A stretch of 35,972 nt of DNA. It comes from Natrialba chahannaoensis JCM 10990. Its GTDB lineage: Archaea > Halobacteriota > Halobacteria > Halobacteriales > Natrialbaceae. How positions within the stretch are numbered: the first letter of the stretch is position 1; each line of letters starts with the position of its first letter. The notes beneath the pieces are model-generated. The model did not search any database, was not told the DNA's origin, and saw only the letters and a program-made list of their open reading frames with translations. The translations under genes were made by a program, and so were the position numbers. The DNA lies in assembly GCF_000337135.1 (NCBI RefSeq), contig NZ_AOIN01000092.1, positions 53,084 through 89,055 on the forward strand, in the 5' to 3' direction. Positions 16,125 through 23,303 of this stretch are shown here, one piece after another.

Positions 16125-16229
16125 ATGACCCTTCAAGAAGCTGTTCGTGATGTCCGTGAACAGTACGATATCCCGGACAACGAGCGTCTCCGGGAGTTGG
16201 CGCAATCGAATGCGCATCTCCGTGATTAA
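16125..16229 (+). CDS. 34-residue small protein
   Basis: A 35-codon frame reading MTLQEAVRDVREQYDIPDN and ERLRELAQSNAHLRD. It is predicted to be two amphipathic helices split by IPDN, a shape typical of small antitoxins or DNA-binding helices. It has its own TATA box 27-37 bases upstream, so expression is plausible. It ends three bases short of the stop of the oppositely oriented Fic-like gene, so the two are convergent rather than an operon. I do not recognise a family. Confidence 0.45.
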   Translation: MTLQEAVRDVREQYDIPDNERLRELAQSNAHLRD

Positions 16230-16232
16230 TTC

Positions 16233-17126
16233 TTATTCCGTTTCAGAACTACTGTTTTCGGTACGCAGGAAGTCGATGAATCCCTCTTCCGATAGTGCCG
16301 GCTCCTGAACGAGATTTCCTACTCCACCTCGAGTGGCCAACTCCTCCGCGAACTCAATGCAGTGTGCCTCGTGCAACTCGGCGTATTTCTCCCACGCCTC
16401 GTGGTAGTGCATATCGAGGTCGTAGTCATCGAGCGGAATCTCGATATCGTGTTTTCGGCGGACGGTTTCACACCCGATCCGTTTCAGCGTGAGAAAATAC
16501 AGGTTATGTCGTCGTACAGTTAGCAGCCGCTTTGATTCGATGATATAGGGATCGACCCATTCACGCCATTCGTACTCTTCGGTATGGGTTTTCGGTGTTT
16601 CAAAATTCGCTCCAGCAGCCTCGAGATAGGTCTGTGCCATCGTGATCCCAGTTCGGTGATTCGCGTTCGGTAGCGAGTGTCTCAGGATTAGATTTGACAT
16701 CAAACTTCCAGCAACGTCCGTCGCCGATCCGTTCCACGAAACGTGATTGATCGCTTCGGGGACTCGCTTAATCTCGAGATTCTTGTAGATCGCAAGTTCA
16801 CTACCGTTCTCCTGTTCTTCCTGTTGCATCTCGGTGAAGAACTGGAGTAACCAGATAGCGATGACCCGGCTCGTCGGATCCATTGGCTCTAAGTCTTCCT
16901 CCAACTGAGCGGGGCTAATTTCCCGATCGAGATCGTCAGCCGTTCCCGACACACCCGGCGTATAGAGGACACGCACGTCTCCGTCCGGAAGCGGGTAGTC
17001 CATCACCTTGACATCGGCCGTTGGGTCGCTGAGTTTGTCCTCGAACGCATCCGGATCCGTACTGACATCCTCGAGCGAATAGTTGATATCATCCGGATGG
17101 TGCTGCTGGACAACTCGAGTCGTCAT
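16233..17126 (-). CDS. Fic/Doc-like protein with variant active-site motif
   Basis: 297 residues. HSLPNANHRTG at 150-160 aligns with the Fic/Doc core H-x-F-x-(D/E/N)-(G/A)-N-(K/G)-R, and is nearest to Doc (H-x-F-x-D-A-N-K-R). It is followed by a helix ITMAQTYLEAAG, as in Fic folds, and preceded by 'VSWNGSATDVAGSLMSNLILR'. Fic enzymes AMPylate and Doc phosphorylates target proteins. Here Asn replaces the metal-binding acid, His replaces Lys and Leu replaces Phe, so activity is uncertain. The N-terminal 80 residues and C-terminal 120 are unlike short Doc proteins. Codon use is AT-rich, consistent with transfer. A TATA-like GATATATCC lies just upstream, near 17154-17162. Confidence 0.6.
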   Translation of the reverse strand: MTTRVVQQHHPDDINYSLEDVSTDPDAFEDKLSDPTADVKVMDYPLPDGDVRVLYTPGVSGTADDLDREISPAQLEEDLEPMDPTSRVIAIWLLQFFTEMQQEEQENGSELAIYKNLEIKRVPEAINHVSWNGSATDVAGSLMSNLILRHSLPNANHRTGITMAQTYLEAAGANFETPKTHTEEYEWREWVDPYIIESKRLLTVRRHNLYFLTLKRIGCETVRRKHDIEIPLDDYDLDMHYHEAWEKYAELHEAHCIEFAEELATRGGVGNLVQEPALSEEGFIDFLRTENSSSETE

Positions 17127-17338
17127 CTGATTAACTTACTACGAGGAAGGGAGACGGATATATCCATTGCCCTCAGCGTCTCATAGTGTCCGCAAAGCCT
17201 GTCCTCGAGGGCATTGTGATCGAGATCGTGGCCAACTCGAGTACCAACAACCATATTCTTCACCGACTGTCAGGACACAACTGAGTATCGAGGATACTGA
17301 GGTGATTTAAGCCGCTTCCTCGTCGTGAGTGGGCGGCG

Positions 17339-17722
17339 ATGTCCGAGAAGTACGACAGGTCTCGGACAGAATCACCCCGATTCGGCCCTCGAGGACCACC
17401 GAAAAAACTAGATTACTTGCGGTTTGTGTTCGGGATGCAGACATCACGGACACATGAATTTTCAACAGCACGAGAAGCGCGACGACATGAAAGTATGGCC
17501 CAGTTAGGACGAAAGATGGCACTTCTCGAGGCTGCCGACGGAACCCAGCAGCGAATCGCCTTCGCGCTCGGGGCGCGCTGCGGGCTCCGATCACACGAAG
17601 TGCTCGACATTGCTCCTGCGGACATCGTAGATACCGACGCCGGCACGATGCTACGTGTCCGGCATGGGAAAGGAGGCCAGTTTCGCGAGATACCTGTTTC
17701 ACGAGGGCTGGCAAACATATGA
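17339..17722 (+). pseudogene. Truncated tyrosine recombinase/integrase
   Basis: 127 residues in the open frame. 'IAFALGARCGLRSHEVLDIAPADI' carries the first catalytic Arg (GLRSHE) of phage-type integrases and 'MLRVRHGKGGQFREIPV' the catalytic Lys strand. The frame then stops, before the H-x-x-R and Tyr boxes that make up the rest of the active site. The upstream part ('ESPRFGPRGPPKKLDY') is not a usual SAM-like core domain, so the 5' end may also be a fusion. It lies about 1.2 kb from the tRNA-derived attachment repeat and is probably the dead integrase of the element. Confidence 0.7.
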
Positions 17723-17827
17723 TGGGATGGGAGATTTTGAGAAAGACACTGAATAGTAGGTAGAGTATTTCTCTCTAAGTGCTCGAGCCAACGGCAATGG
17801 TTGATACACCGGATCGATCTCCCTTTC

Positions 17828-17962
17828 TCAATTCAGTATCCTCCATATCGTGATCTCGTACATGTCGTGGTGAATCGGAGCGATCAGTCCGGCAGAAACG
17901 AGCATCTGATACTGCTCACAAATCCAGGATTTGAAACCTGATACTTCCAGTCTCGAGGTCAT
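17828..17962 (-). pseudogene. Remnant of PhiH1-repressor-like winged-helix protein
   Basis: A 44-codon frame including CEQYQMLVSAGLIAPIHHDM followed by YEIT, then a stop. This matches the second half of the neighbouring intact gene ('CRTLAEKGLLTHLGNGVYVIT'): recognition helix, then wing. The first helix and C-terminus are missing. It is probably a decayed paralogue or an earlier element's repressor. Confidence 0.5.
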
Positions 17963-18047
17963 CACTGATACTGACGACCGCAACCGTAGCACAGGTACTC
18001 GAGGAACCGGTCGTCGAACGAGTCAATTCACCCCGTCGACCGGTGAT

Positions 18048-18356
18048 TCACGTTGAATCGGATTCGTTTCCAGAACCCGTCTCAGTTTCGGTCCCATCTA
18101 CTTGAGCCCAGGTTTCCGTATCCAACTCGCCATTGAGATATGCTGCTCCGTCGTCCGTGATCACGTAGACGCCGTTTCCGAGGTGCGTGAGTAAGCCCTT
18201 CTCGGCGAGTGTTCGACACCGGCGAGCGATATGCTGACGAGAATAGCGAATCCGCCCCTCCTCTTTCATCTTCTTTGGAGAGCCAGAACCGTGCTCATGG
18301 ATGTACTCCAGGATACGATCGTCCACGAGTGACATCCAGTCTCCTGAGTAGCGCAT
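18048..18356 (-). CDS. PhiH1 repressor-like winged-helix regulator
   Basis: 102 residues from the ATG at 18356. 'DWMSLVDDRILEYIHEHGSGSPKKMKEEG' then 'RYSRQHIARRCRTLAEKGLL' (recognition helix) then 'HLGNGVYVITDDGAAYLNGELD' (wing) is the layout of small repressors of the halophage PhiH1 type, widespread in proviruses and integrated plasmids. The frame extends 32 codons upstream, but that part crosses the promoter, so I take the later start. It probably represses element genes or itself; a 17-bp palindrome sits upstream of its TATA boxes. Confidence 0.8.
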   Translation of the reverse strand: MRYSGDWMSLVDDRILEYIHEHGSGSPKKMKEEGRIRYSRQHIARRCRTLAEKGLLTHLGNGVYVITDDGAAYLNGELDTETWAQVDGTETETGSGNESDST

Positions 18357-18392
18357 ACTCGCGGATACGGCACATTGGAATCTAAACGTCCG

Positions 18393-18420
18393 CAATATAA
18401 TACCTACAGACCAATATAAT
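18393..18420 (-). promoter_or_regulatory. Tandem identical TATA boxes of the repressor gene
   Basis: ATTATATTG on the minus strand occurs twice exactly (18393-18401 and 18412-18420), 19 bases apart. The nearer copy is 37 bases before the ATG at 18356, a normal distance. Two start sites or a duplicated promoter are possible. Confidence 0.5.
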
Positions 18421-18443
18421 TTCAGCACACCTGCGTAACATTC

Positions 18444-18460
18444 ATGTTCCAAAGGAACAT
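18444..18460. promoter_or_regulatory. 17-bp palindrome, candidate operator
   Basis: ATGTTCC, AAA, GGAACAT: a perfect 7-bp inverted repeat, 24 bases upstream of the distal TATA box of the winged-helix gene. It is the size expected for a dimeric regulator. Use as an operator is inference. Confidence 0.4.
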
Positions 18461-18914
18461 AAGAGAGGGTGGAGTCGCTGAGAGGCGGCTCCTAATCACG
18501 TGCGGCCGACGCGTACGTCCACACTGCTGCCCCGCTGTGGGGCTATCAGTGATCGGGTGCACGCGTCAACCCCGCATCCGTCGGCGGACACTGGCTTCCA
18601 CCACCCGAACGCTCACGGAACTACCTACGCCGACGCTGACGGTCGACGGTAGCTAACCACCCTATCGTGGCCGTCCCGTCGCCGCGCGGCCGCTCGGCCG
18701 TTGAAACTCTCGAGAAACAGTCACAGAACGGTTCGAACCTACTTCTCTCTTCTTGCTGTACGGAGTCAATCGTAGTTGTTCGCAGAAGCCGACGACTCGA
18801 GACTCAATCACGGTACTCACACGAAGGGCGGTGGTTTCGCTGGGATTGAGCAAACCTGAAGGGTGTGCGATGTTCGTTGAGTCCACAACTGAAGAGTGAA
18901 ACGACGTAAAGAAA
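18461..18914. other. Gene-free stretch between repressor promoter and att repeat
   Basis: Open frames exist on both strands, but their translations are Arg/Ser-rich shadow-type sequence and I recognise no family. It may contain the degraded end of the integrated element. Confidence 0.35.
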
Positions 18915-18938
18915 TGGACTCGCCGGGATTTGAACCCG
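18915..18938. repeat. Attachment-site repeat: duplicate of tRNA-Ala 3' end
   Basis: The 24 bases starting TGGACTCGCCGGGATT are identical to 19045-19068, the 3' end of the intact tRNA-Ala (T arm and acceptor strand), in the same orientation and 130 bp apart. Integrases that target tRNA genes leave such a direct repeat at the far end of the insert. The body of the island lies on this side. Confidence 0.75.
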
Positions 18939-19044
18939 AAGGAAGACGGTCGTTCGCTTCGCTCACGCTGCGACTTCCAGGGCTTCAAATCCGCCATCGA
19001 CGACGATTCGCGGCGCTCACGAATTTGTTCTCGCCGCAGAATAG

Positions 19045-19116
19045 TGGACTCGCCGGGATTTGAACCCGGGGCCTCTCCCATGCCAAGGGAGTGATCTACC
19101 TCTGATCTACGAGCCC
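19045..19116 (-). tRNA. tRNA-Ala (anticodon GGC)
   Basis: On the minus strand the 72-nt gene starts GGGCTCG and ends CGAGTCC plus discriminator A. The 7-bp acceptor stem has one G-U pair. The anticodon arm is CTCCC-TTGGCAT-GGGAG, with anticodon GGC. The T arm is CCGGG-TTCAAAT-CCCGG. CCA is not encoded. A TATA-like GGTTTATCTA lies about 35-45 bases upstream. It decodes GCC/GCU alanine codons. Confidence 0.93.
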
Positions 19117-19479
19117 GCTTCGCAATACGCACTTTCCCACGGGAATAGATAAACCCCTCGAAATCGTCGGGTCGGCCCTGTGGTTGTCACACAGGGGTAC
19201 TCGAGTACACCGCCGTTTCCCACATCCCAATCACGCCCACGACGGTGTCCGGTTCACGACGTGCACCGACTGTGACCGCTGTCTAGAAACCCTTTAGTCC
19301 GTGCCGCGGGAAGCGACGATGGGAAGCGCACGGCCGCAAATCTGACAGTGCCACTCACTTGGGTGGCTTGGGATTGCGGAAGTGCATCTTGCACGGAGCC
19401 GGATTGCGGTCGACTGGGTCATGCGATCCAGTGCGAGCGCTATCCATCCGAGCGGTCAGTGCGGTTCCTATCCTCACCA

Positions 19480-19950
19480 ATGGCACGAATGCATACCCGC
19501 CGTCGTGGCTCGTCCGGTTCGGACAAGCCAACGGCAGACGAACCACCGGAGTGGAGCGACGTCGACCCAGCAGATGTCGAAGAACGGGTCGTCGAACTGG
19601 CAGCACAGGGTCACGACCCAAGTCAGATCGGCATCAAGCTGCGTGACGAAGGCGTCACCGGCACGCCCGTCCCTGACGTGAAGCTGGTGACCGACAAGAA
19701 GATCACCGAGATTCTCGAGGAGAACGACGCCAAGGCGGACGTTCCCGAGGATCTTCGGAACCTGATGAAGCGCGCAGTTCGACTGCGCGAGCACGTCCAG
19801 GAGAACCCACAGGACTACCAGAACAAGCGCTCCCTGCAGAACACGGAGTCGAAGGTTCGACGCCTCGTCGACTACTACCGAGGTAACGAGCTTGAGCCGG
19901 ACTTCACGTACTCCTACGAGGTTGCGGTCGACCTCCTCGAGGAGCACTGA
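19480..19950 (+). CDS. rps15: 30S ribosomal protein S15
   Basis: 156 residues beginning MARMHTRRRGSSGSDKP, the universal archaeal/eukaryotic S15 (S13e) start, followed by the archaeal N-terminal domain 'SDVDPADVEERVVELAAQG', 'SQIGIKLRDE' and the rRNA-binding S15 core 'DLRNLMKRAVRLREHV', 'NKRSLQNTESKVRRLVDYY'. It binds the central domain of 16S rRNA. The ATG at 19480 is set by the conserved N-terminus; the open frame runs further upstream without meaning. It heads a cluster with the RecJ-like gene, pcc1 and rps3ae. Confidence 0.97.
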   Translation: MARMHTRRRGSSGSDKPTADEPPEWSDVDPADVEERVVELAAQGHDPSQIGIKLRDEGVTGTPVPDVKLVTDKKITEILEENDAKADVPEDLRNLMKRAVRLREHVQENPQDYQNKRSLQNTESKVRRLVDYYRGNELEPDFTYSYEVAVDLLEEH

Positions 19951-20050
19951 GTTCTGAGCTGGGAGCGACGGCAGACAGGAGGAGCTGGAACCTAGACGCT
20001 GCGTCCGTAGCGTCCGCAGGTGACCCGCGACCGCGAACACGACACCCACA

Positions 20051-21442
20051 ATGTCCACGAACGGCCACCCGGATCAGGAATCGGAAACCGAGTTCGGTTC
20101 CGACGCCGACACCGCTGTGACAGCCGCCACCGCCATCGAGAGCGCCGGCTTCGTCCGCGTCATTACGCGGGCCGACGGCGACGCCCTCGCGGCCAGCGGC
20201 CTGCTTACGGCGGCACTCTCGGCGACGAACACGCCGTTCCAGGTGACCGTCGGTCGGACAATCGCCGACCGAACCGAGCGCGCAACGCGCCACGCTGACA
20301 CTGGCGACGCCAGTGACGAACTGGCCGTCGTCTTCGGCACGGTCGACGAACCGGCGCGCGAGCACGCCATCCGCCTCGATTCCGACGAGCGGCCGGCCAC
20401 ACTCGCCGCAGCGGATACCGTTCGTGAACTCGGTTCGAGGGACTCGGACGACTCGAGTACCCCGGCCGAGACACGGACCCAGACACCGACCCGGACACCG
20501 ACCGACGAACCAACCAGAACCGAGCCCACACTCGATCCGGTGCTCGCACTCGCAGGCCTCGTCGCCGCCGGGGTCGATCCCGGTGCTGGCGAGAGCGAGT
20601 GGGTACTTGAGTCCGCACGCGAGCGCGGCCTCGTCGAACGCCGACCGGGTGTCGCGGTGCCGACCGCGGACCCGGTAGACGGGCTGGCACACTCGACCCA
20701 CCTGTGTGCGCCGTGGTCTGGCGACCTCGAGGCGATCCGGGAGGCACTCTCGCCGACCGGACTCGACCTCGACCAGCCCGAGACGTTCGACGGGGACGAC
20801 CACCGGACGCTCGGCTCACTCGTCGCGCTCGATGTCGTCGGCGCGGACGACGCAACGGAGACGGCGGCGACGTCGATCCAGCGCGTCCTCCGGCCGTACG
20901 CGATCACGAGCGACGAGTACGCGTTCGCAACTGTCGGCGGCTACGCCGCCGTCCTCGAGGCGACCGCCCGCGCGGAGCCCGGCACGGGAGCCGCGCTGGC
21001 GATGGGTCTCGACGCTCGGGAGCCAGCGCTCGCCGCCTGGCGGGCATACGGCTCGCGCGCACACGCCGCACTCAAGTCGGCCTCGATGGGGCGCTACGAC
21101 GGGCTGTTGGTTGTCGACATCGACGGCGGGCCGGTCGAAGCGGTCGCACAGATCGCACTCGCGTACCGCTCGCCGGAGCCGACGGTGCTCGCCGTGGGTT
21201 CGGGCGAAGCGTCGCTTGCGACTCGCGAAACTGGGCCGAGTTCGGGCTCGATCGCAGCCACCGTGGAAGCGATCGTTCGCGACCTCGCCGACGATGGCGT
21301 CCAGGCGACGTACGACGTGGGTCACCGACGTGGCTATCTGCGCTTCGGTGCGGACGAGGCGGCGTCGGAGCAGGAGTCACAGGCGCAGGACGCAGTGGCG
21401 GACGACTCGACGATCATCGCAGCAGTGAGAGGACACTACTGA
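20051..21442 (+). CDS. RecJ/Cdc45-like protein, DHH phosphoesterase-related
   Basis: 463 residues. The opening 'FVRVITRADGDALAASGLL' resembles motif I of RecJ nucleases, keeping two Asp (42 and 44) but with Arg in place of the usual His. I find no DHH motif. The C-terminal part ('SMGRYDGLLVVDIDGGP', 'TVLAVGSG', 'ATYDVGHRRGYLRFGADEA') resembles a DHHA1 domain but lacks the GGHxxAAG signature. A Thr/Pro/Arg-rich spacer lies around 137-160. In other archaea a RecJ-family gene in this position, beside rps15, has been linked to the replicative CMG/GINS complex. An inactive Cdc45-like role is inference. The stop is two bases before pcc1. Confidence 0.65.
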   Translation: MSTNGHPDQESETEFGSDADTAVTAATAIESAGFVRVITRADGDALAASGLLTAALSATNTPFQVTVGRTIADRTERATRHADTGDASDELAVVFGTVDEPAREHAIRLDSDERPATLAAADTVRELGSRDSDDSSTPAETRTQTPTRTPTDEPTRTEPTLDPVLALAGLVAAGVDPGAGESEWVLESARERGLVERRPGVAVPTADPVDGLAHSTHLCAPWSGDLEAIREALSPTGLDLDQPETFDGDDHRTLGSLVALDVVGADDATETAATSIQRVLRPYAITSDEYAFATVGGYAAVLEATARAEPGTGAALAMGLDAREPALAAWRAYGSRAHAALKSASMGRYDGLLVVDIDGGPVEAVAQIALAYRSPEPTVLAVGSGEASLATRETGPSSGSIAATVEAIVRDLADDGVQATYDVGHRRGYLRFGADEAASEQESQAQDAVADDSTIIAAVRGHY

Positions 21443-21444
21443 CC

Positions 21445-21870
21445 ATGCCGGCACACACGAACACGAACGACTCGCTCGAACACGCGACGGCGACGATCCG
21501 CACGTCCCACGACGATCCCGATCTCGTTGCGCGGGCGCTACGCCCGGACAACACTGACGAGATGGAGACCGTCACGGACGGTGACAGCGTCGTCACGCGG
21601 ATCGAGCGCGAGTCGACGAGTGGGCTGCACTCGACGGTCGACGACTACGTCGTCAATCTCGAGGTTGCAGTCGACGTTGTTCGCACGGCACGCGAGGCCG
21701 GCGTGGCTACTGACGCGACTGCGCAGTCTCCAGCACCATCCGTTTCACCCGCTTCATCCACTTCATCCACTTCGGATGCAGACGCAGCCGACGAACAGCG
21801 CGATAACCCGACGGACACGGGTACTGTGTCCGACACAGACACCGACAACACACACGATACCAATGAGTGA
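21445..21870 (+). CDS. pcc1: KEOPS complex subunit Pcc1
   Basis: 141 residues. The first 85 are the Pcc1 fold: 'HATATIRTSHDDPDLVARALRPDN', then 'VVTRIERES', then 'LHSTVDDYVVNLEVAVDVV'. Pcc1 dimerises within KEOPS, which makes the t6A modification at position 37 of ANN-decoding tRNAs. The last 55 residues are a Ser/Thr/Pro/Asp low-complexity tail absent from typical Pcc1. It starts two bases after the RecJ-like stop and overlaps rps3ae by eight bases, so the four genes probably form one transcript. The ATG at 21445 is chosen because it directly follows the preceding stop. Confidence 0.88.
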   Translation: MPAHTNTNDSLEHATATIRTSHDDPDLVARALRPDNTDEMETVTDGDSVVTRIERESTSGLHSTVDDYVVNLEVAVDVVRTAREAGVATDATAQSPAPSVSPASSTSSTSDADAADEQRDNPTDTGTVSDTDTDNTHDTNE

Positions 21871-22504
21871 ACGTTCAGTCTCACGTGCGAAACAGGAAAA
21901 GCGGTGGTACACCGTGCTCGCTCCGGAGCAGTTCGACCGGACGGAGCTCGGCGAGACCCCCGCCGACGAACCGGAAAAGGTCTACGACCGAACCATCGAA
22001 ACGACGCTTGGCGAACTCAACAACAACGCCAGCGAGAACAATACGAAGCTGACCTTCAAGATCACTGACGTGGGCAGCGACGCCGCATACACGGAGTTCA
22101 TGGAGCACTCCCTGACCCGTGACTACCTGCGCTCGCTCGTCCGCCGCGGTGCCTCGAAGATCGAGGCCTACGTCACCGTCCTCACGACGGACGACTACCG
22201 TGTCCAGATCCAGCCCGTTGCCTTCACGACGAAGAAGGCCGACGCGAGTCAGGAGAAGGCCATCCGCAACCAGATGGTGCAGATGATCGAAGCGGCGGCC
22301 GAAGAGCGCACCTTCGAGGAACTGATCGACAGCGTCGTCGAAGGCCGACTCTCCTCGGCAATCTACGGTGAAGCCAAGACGATCTACCCGCTTCGCCGCG
22401 TCGAGATCCAGAAGGCAACGCTCGAGGCCCGTCCCGAGGAAGTCGCCGAAGAGGAAGCGACCTCCGTCGACGTCGACGACGAAGACGTCACGGCCGACGA
22501 CTAA
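21863..22504 (+). CDS. rps3ae: 30S ribosomal protein S3Ae
   Basis: 213 residues starting MSERSVSRAKQEKRWYTVLA, diagnostic of archaeal S3Ae (eukaryotic eS1). Then come 'TTLGELNNNASENNTKLTFKI', 'HSLTRDYLRSLVRRGASKIEA' and 'LRRVEIQKATLEARP'. The tail is acidic. It binds near the mRNA exit of the small subunit. The ATG at 21863 overlaps the end of pcc1 by eight bases, indicating coupled translation. Confidence 0.97.
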   Translation: MSERSVSRAKQEKRWYTVLAPEQFDRTELGETPADEPEKVYDRTIETTLGELNNNASENNTKLTFKITDVGSDAAYTEFMEHSLTRDYLRSLVRRGASKIEAYVTVLTTDDYRVQIQPVAFTTKKADASQEKAIRNQMVQMIEAAAEERTFEELIDSVVEGRLSSAIYGEAKTIYPLRRVEIQKATLEARPEEVAEEEATSVDVDDEDVTADD

Positions 22505-22641
22505 CTGCTCGAGTACCGTTTCGAGACGATTTCGTTTTTTCGCGGGCAGTGCTGTGGCTAGTAGCGACGTTCTGTATTCAGGACGACACCTGAAACTGAA
22601 ACTGAAACCGACGGTTCGGTACCTACGTCTGCGAATGGGAC

Positions 22642-22651
22642 TTCGAAAATA
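22642..22651 (+). promoter_or_regulatory. TATA-like box for the gene at 22680
   Basis: The AT-only stretch GAAAATATTATT lies about 30-35 bases before the ATG at 22680, a typical position for a leaderless haloarchaeal gene. Confidence 0.45.
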
Positions 22652-22679
22652 TTATTCGCTTCATTGACGCGAATACCGT

Positions 22680-22970
22680 ATGACAGACGATATCTCACTG
22701 GATGGGCGGACACTTGTTGGCGTTGCAAATGATGAAGGCGGAGAAGTGGGTGCAGAGACTGTCTTTCACTTCGAACAGAACGGCCAACGAATATACGCGA
22801 ATTATTCCGGTGGCAGTGTCGTCGACGGACATTTGGTTGGTACCTTCGATGGGGAACAGTGGGATATCCGATACGTCCAAATAAACACAGCAAACGAAAC
22901 CGCTACCGGCCACTCCATTGGTGATGTCGAACTTCTCGACGATGGTCGTATCAGAGTTGAAGATGAGTGA
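22680..22970 (+). CDS. Small conserved haloarchaeal protein ('n-acetylglutamate synthase'-labelled family), truncated by TGA
   Basis: 96 residues to the first stop: 'SLDGRTLVGVANDEGGEVGAETVFHFEQ', 'YANYSGGSVVDGHLVGTFDGEQWDIRYVQI', 'TATGHSIGDVELLDDGRIRVEDE'. The family is a small beta barrel often labelled n-acetylglutamate synthase in databases, without good functional support. After TGA at 22968-22970 the same frame continues EWESKPGSGESVHEEVDQ to TAG at 23025-23027, which is the usual C-terminus of this family as I remember it. So the gene has lost about 18 residues by a nonsense change, probably TGG to TGA. The truncated barrel may still fold. Confidence 0.7.
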   Translation: MTDDISLDGRTLVGVANDEGGEVGAETVFHFEQNGQRIYANYSGGSVVDGHLVGTFDGEQWDIRYVQINTANETATGHSIGDVELLDDGRIRVEDE

Positions 22971-23099
22971 GAATGGGAATCGAAGCCTGGATCGGGTGAG
23001 TCGGTGCACGAAGAAGTTGACCAGTAGATGATTGCTGGATAATCTGCCTTCGACTGTTCACTACTTGGTCTATACTGAACGGTAGTTTCACTACTGGCA

Positions 23100-23225
23100 C
23101 TATAGTAGCCACTGCAAGTCACTGCGCACCTGATCGTACGACGGCAGCGCGGGTCGGAGCGAGTGAACTGAGCGAGAACCGCGAACGTGCGGTCAGTGTG
23201 TAACTAGTTGCAGTTGTTACTATAG
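23100..23225. repeat. Palindromic repeat element, copy B (complete)
   Basis: 126 bp bounded by imperfect terminal inverted repeats, CTATAGTAGCCACTGCAAGT on the left against the complement of the right end (17 of 20 match). Further in are a second 10-bp arm pair (TGATCGTACG with CGTGCGGTCA, two G-T pairs) and an 8-bp inner arm. So most of the element folds into one long hairpin. It lies between the convergent 3' ends of the truncated gene at 22680 and truD. Copy A is at 1-104. There is no coding capacity. Confidence 0.8.
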
Positions 23226-23303
23226 AAAAACCAGCTCTCCACTACTGGTACTGTCGCAGCGTCCGGACTGCGCGTCCGTCGAACAACTCAATCGCAGCGG
23301 TTC

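Noticed and set aside
17920-17945. Another copy of the tRNA att site (AGGATTTGAAACC)
   Set aside because: Only a short, imperfect match to GGGATTTGAACCC; well within chance and inside the winged-helix remnant.
18662-19132. 156-codon minus-strand frame across the tRNA and att repeat
   Set aside because: It reads through the tRNA gene itself. Its 'MADLKPWKSQRERSERPSS' part is the tRNA-flank sequence commonly mis-called as a protein in haloarchaea.
22968-22970. TGA read as selenocysteine or as Trp recoding
   Set aside because: No SECIS-like structure was evident and other genes here use TGA as a normal stop, including tyrA and surE.
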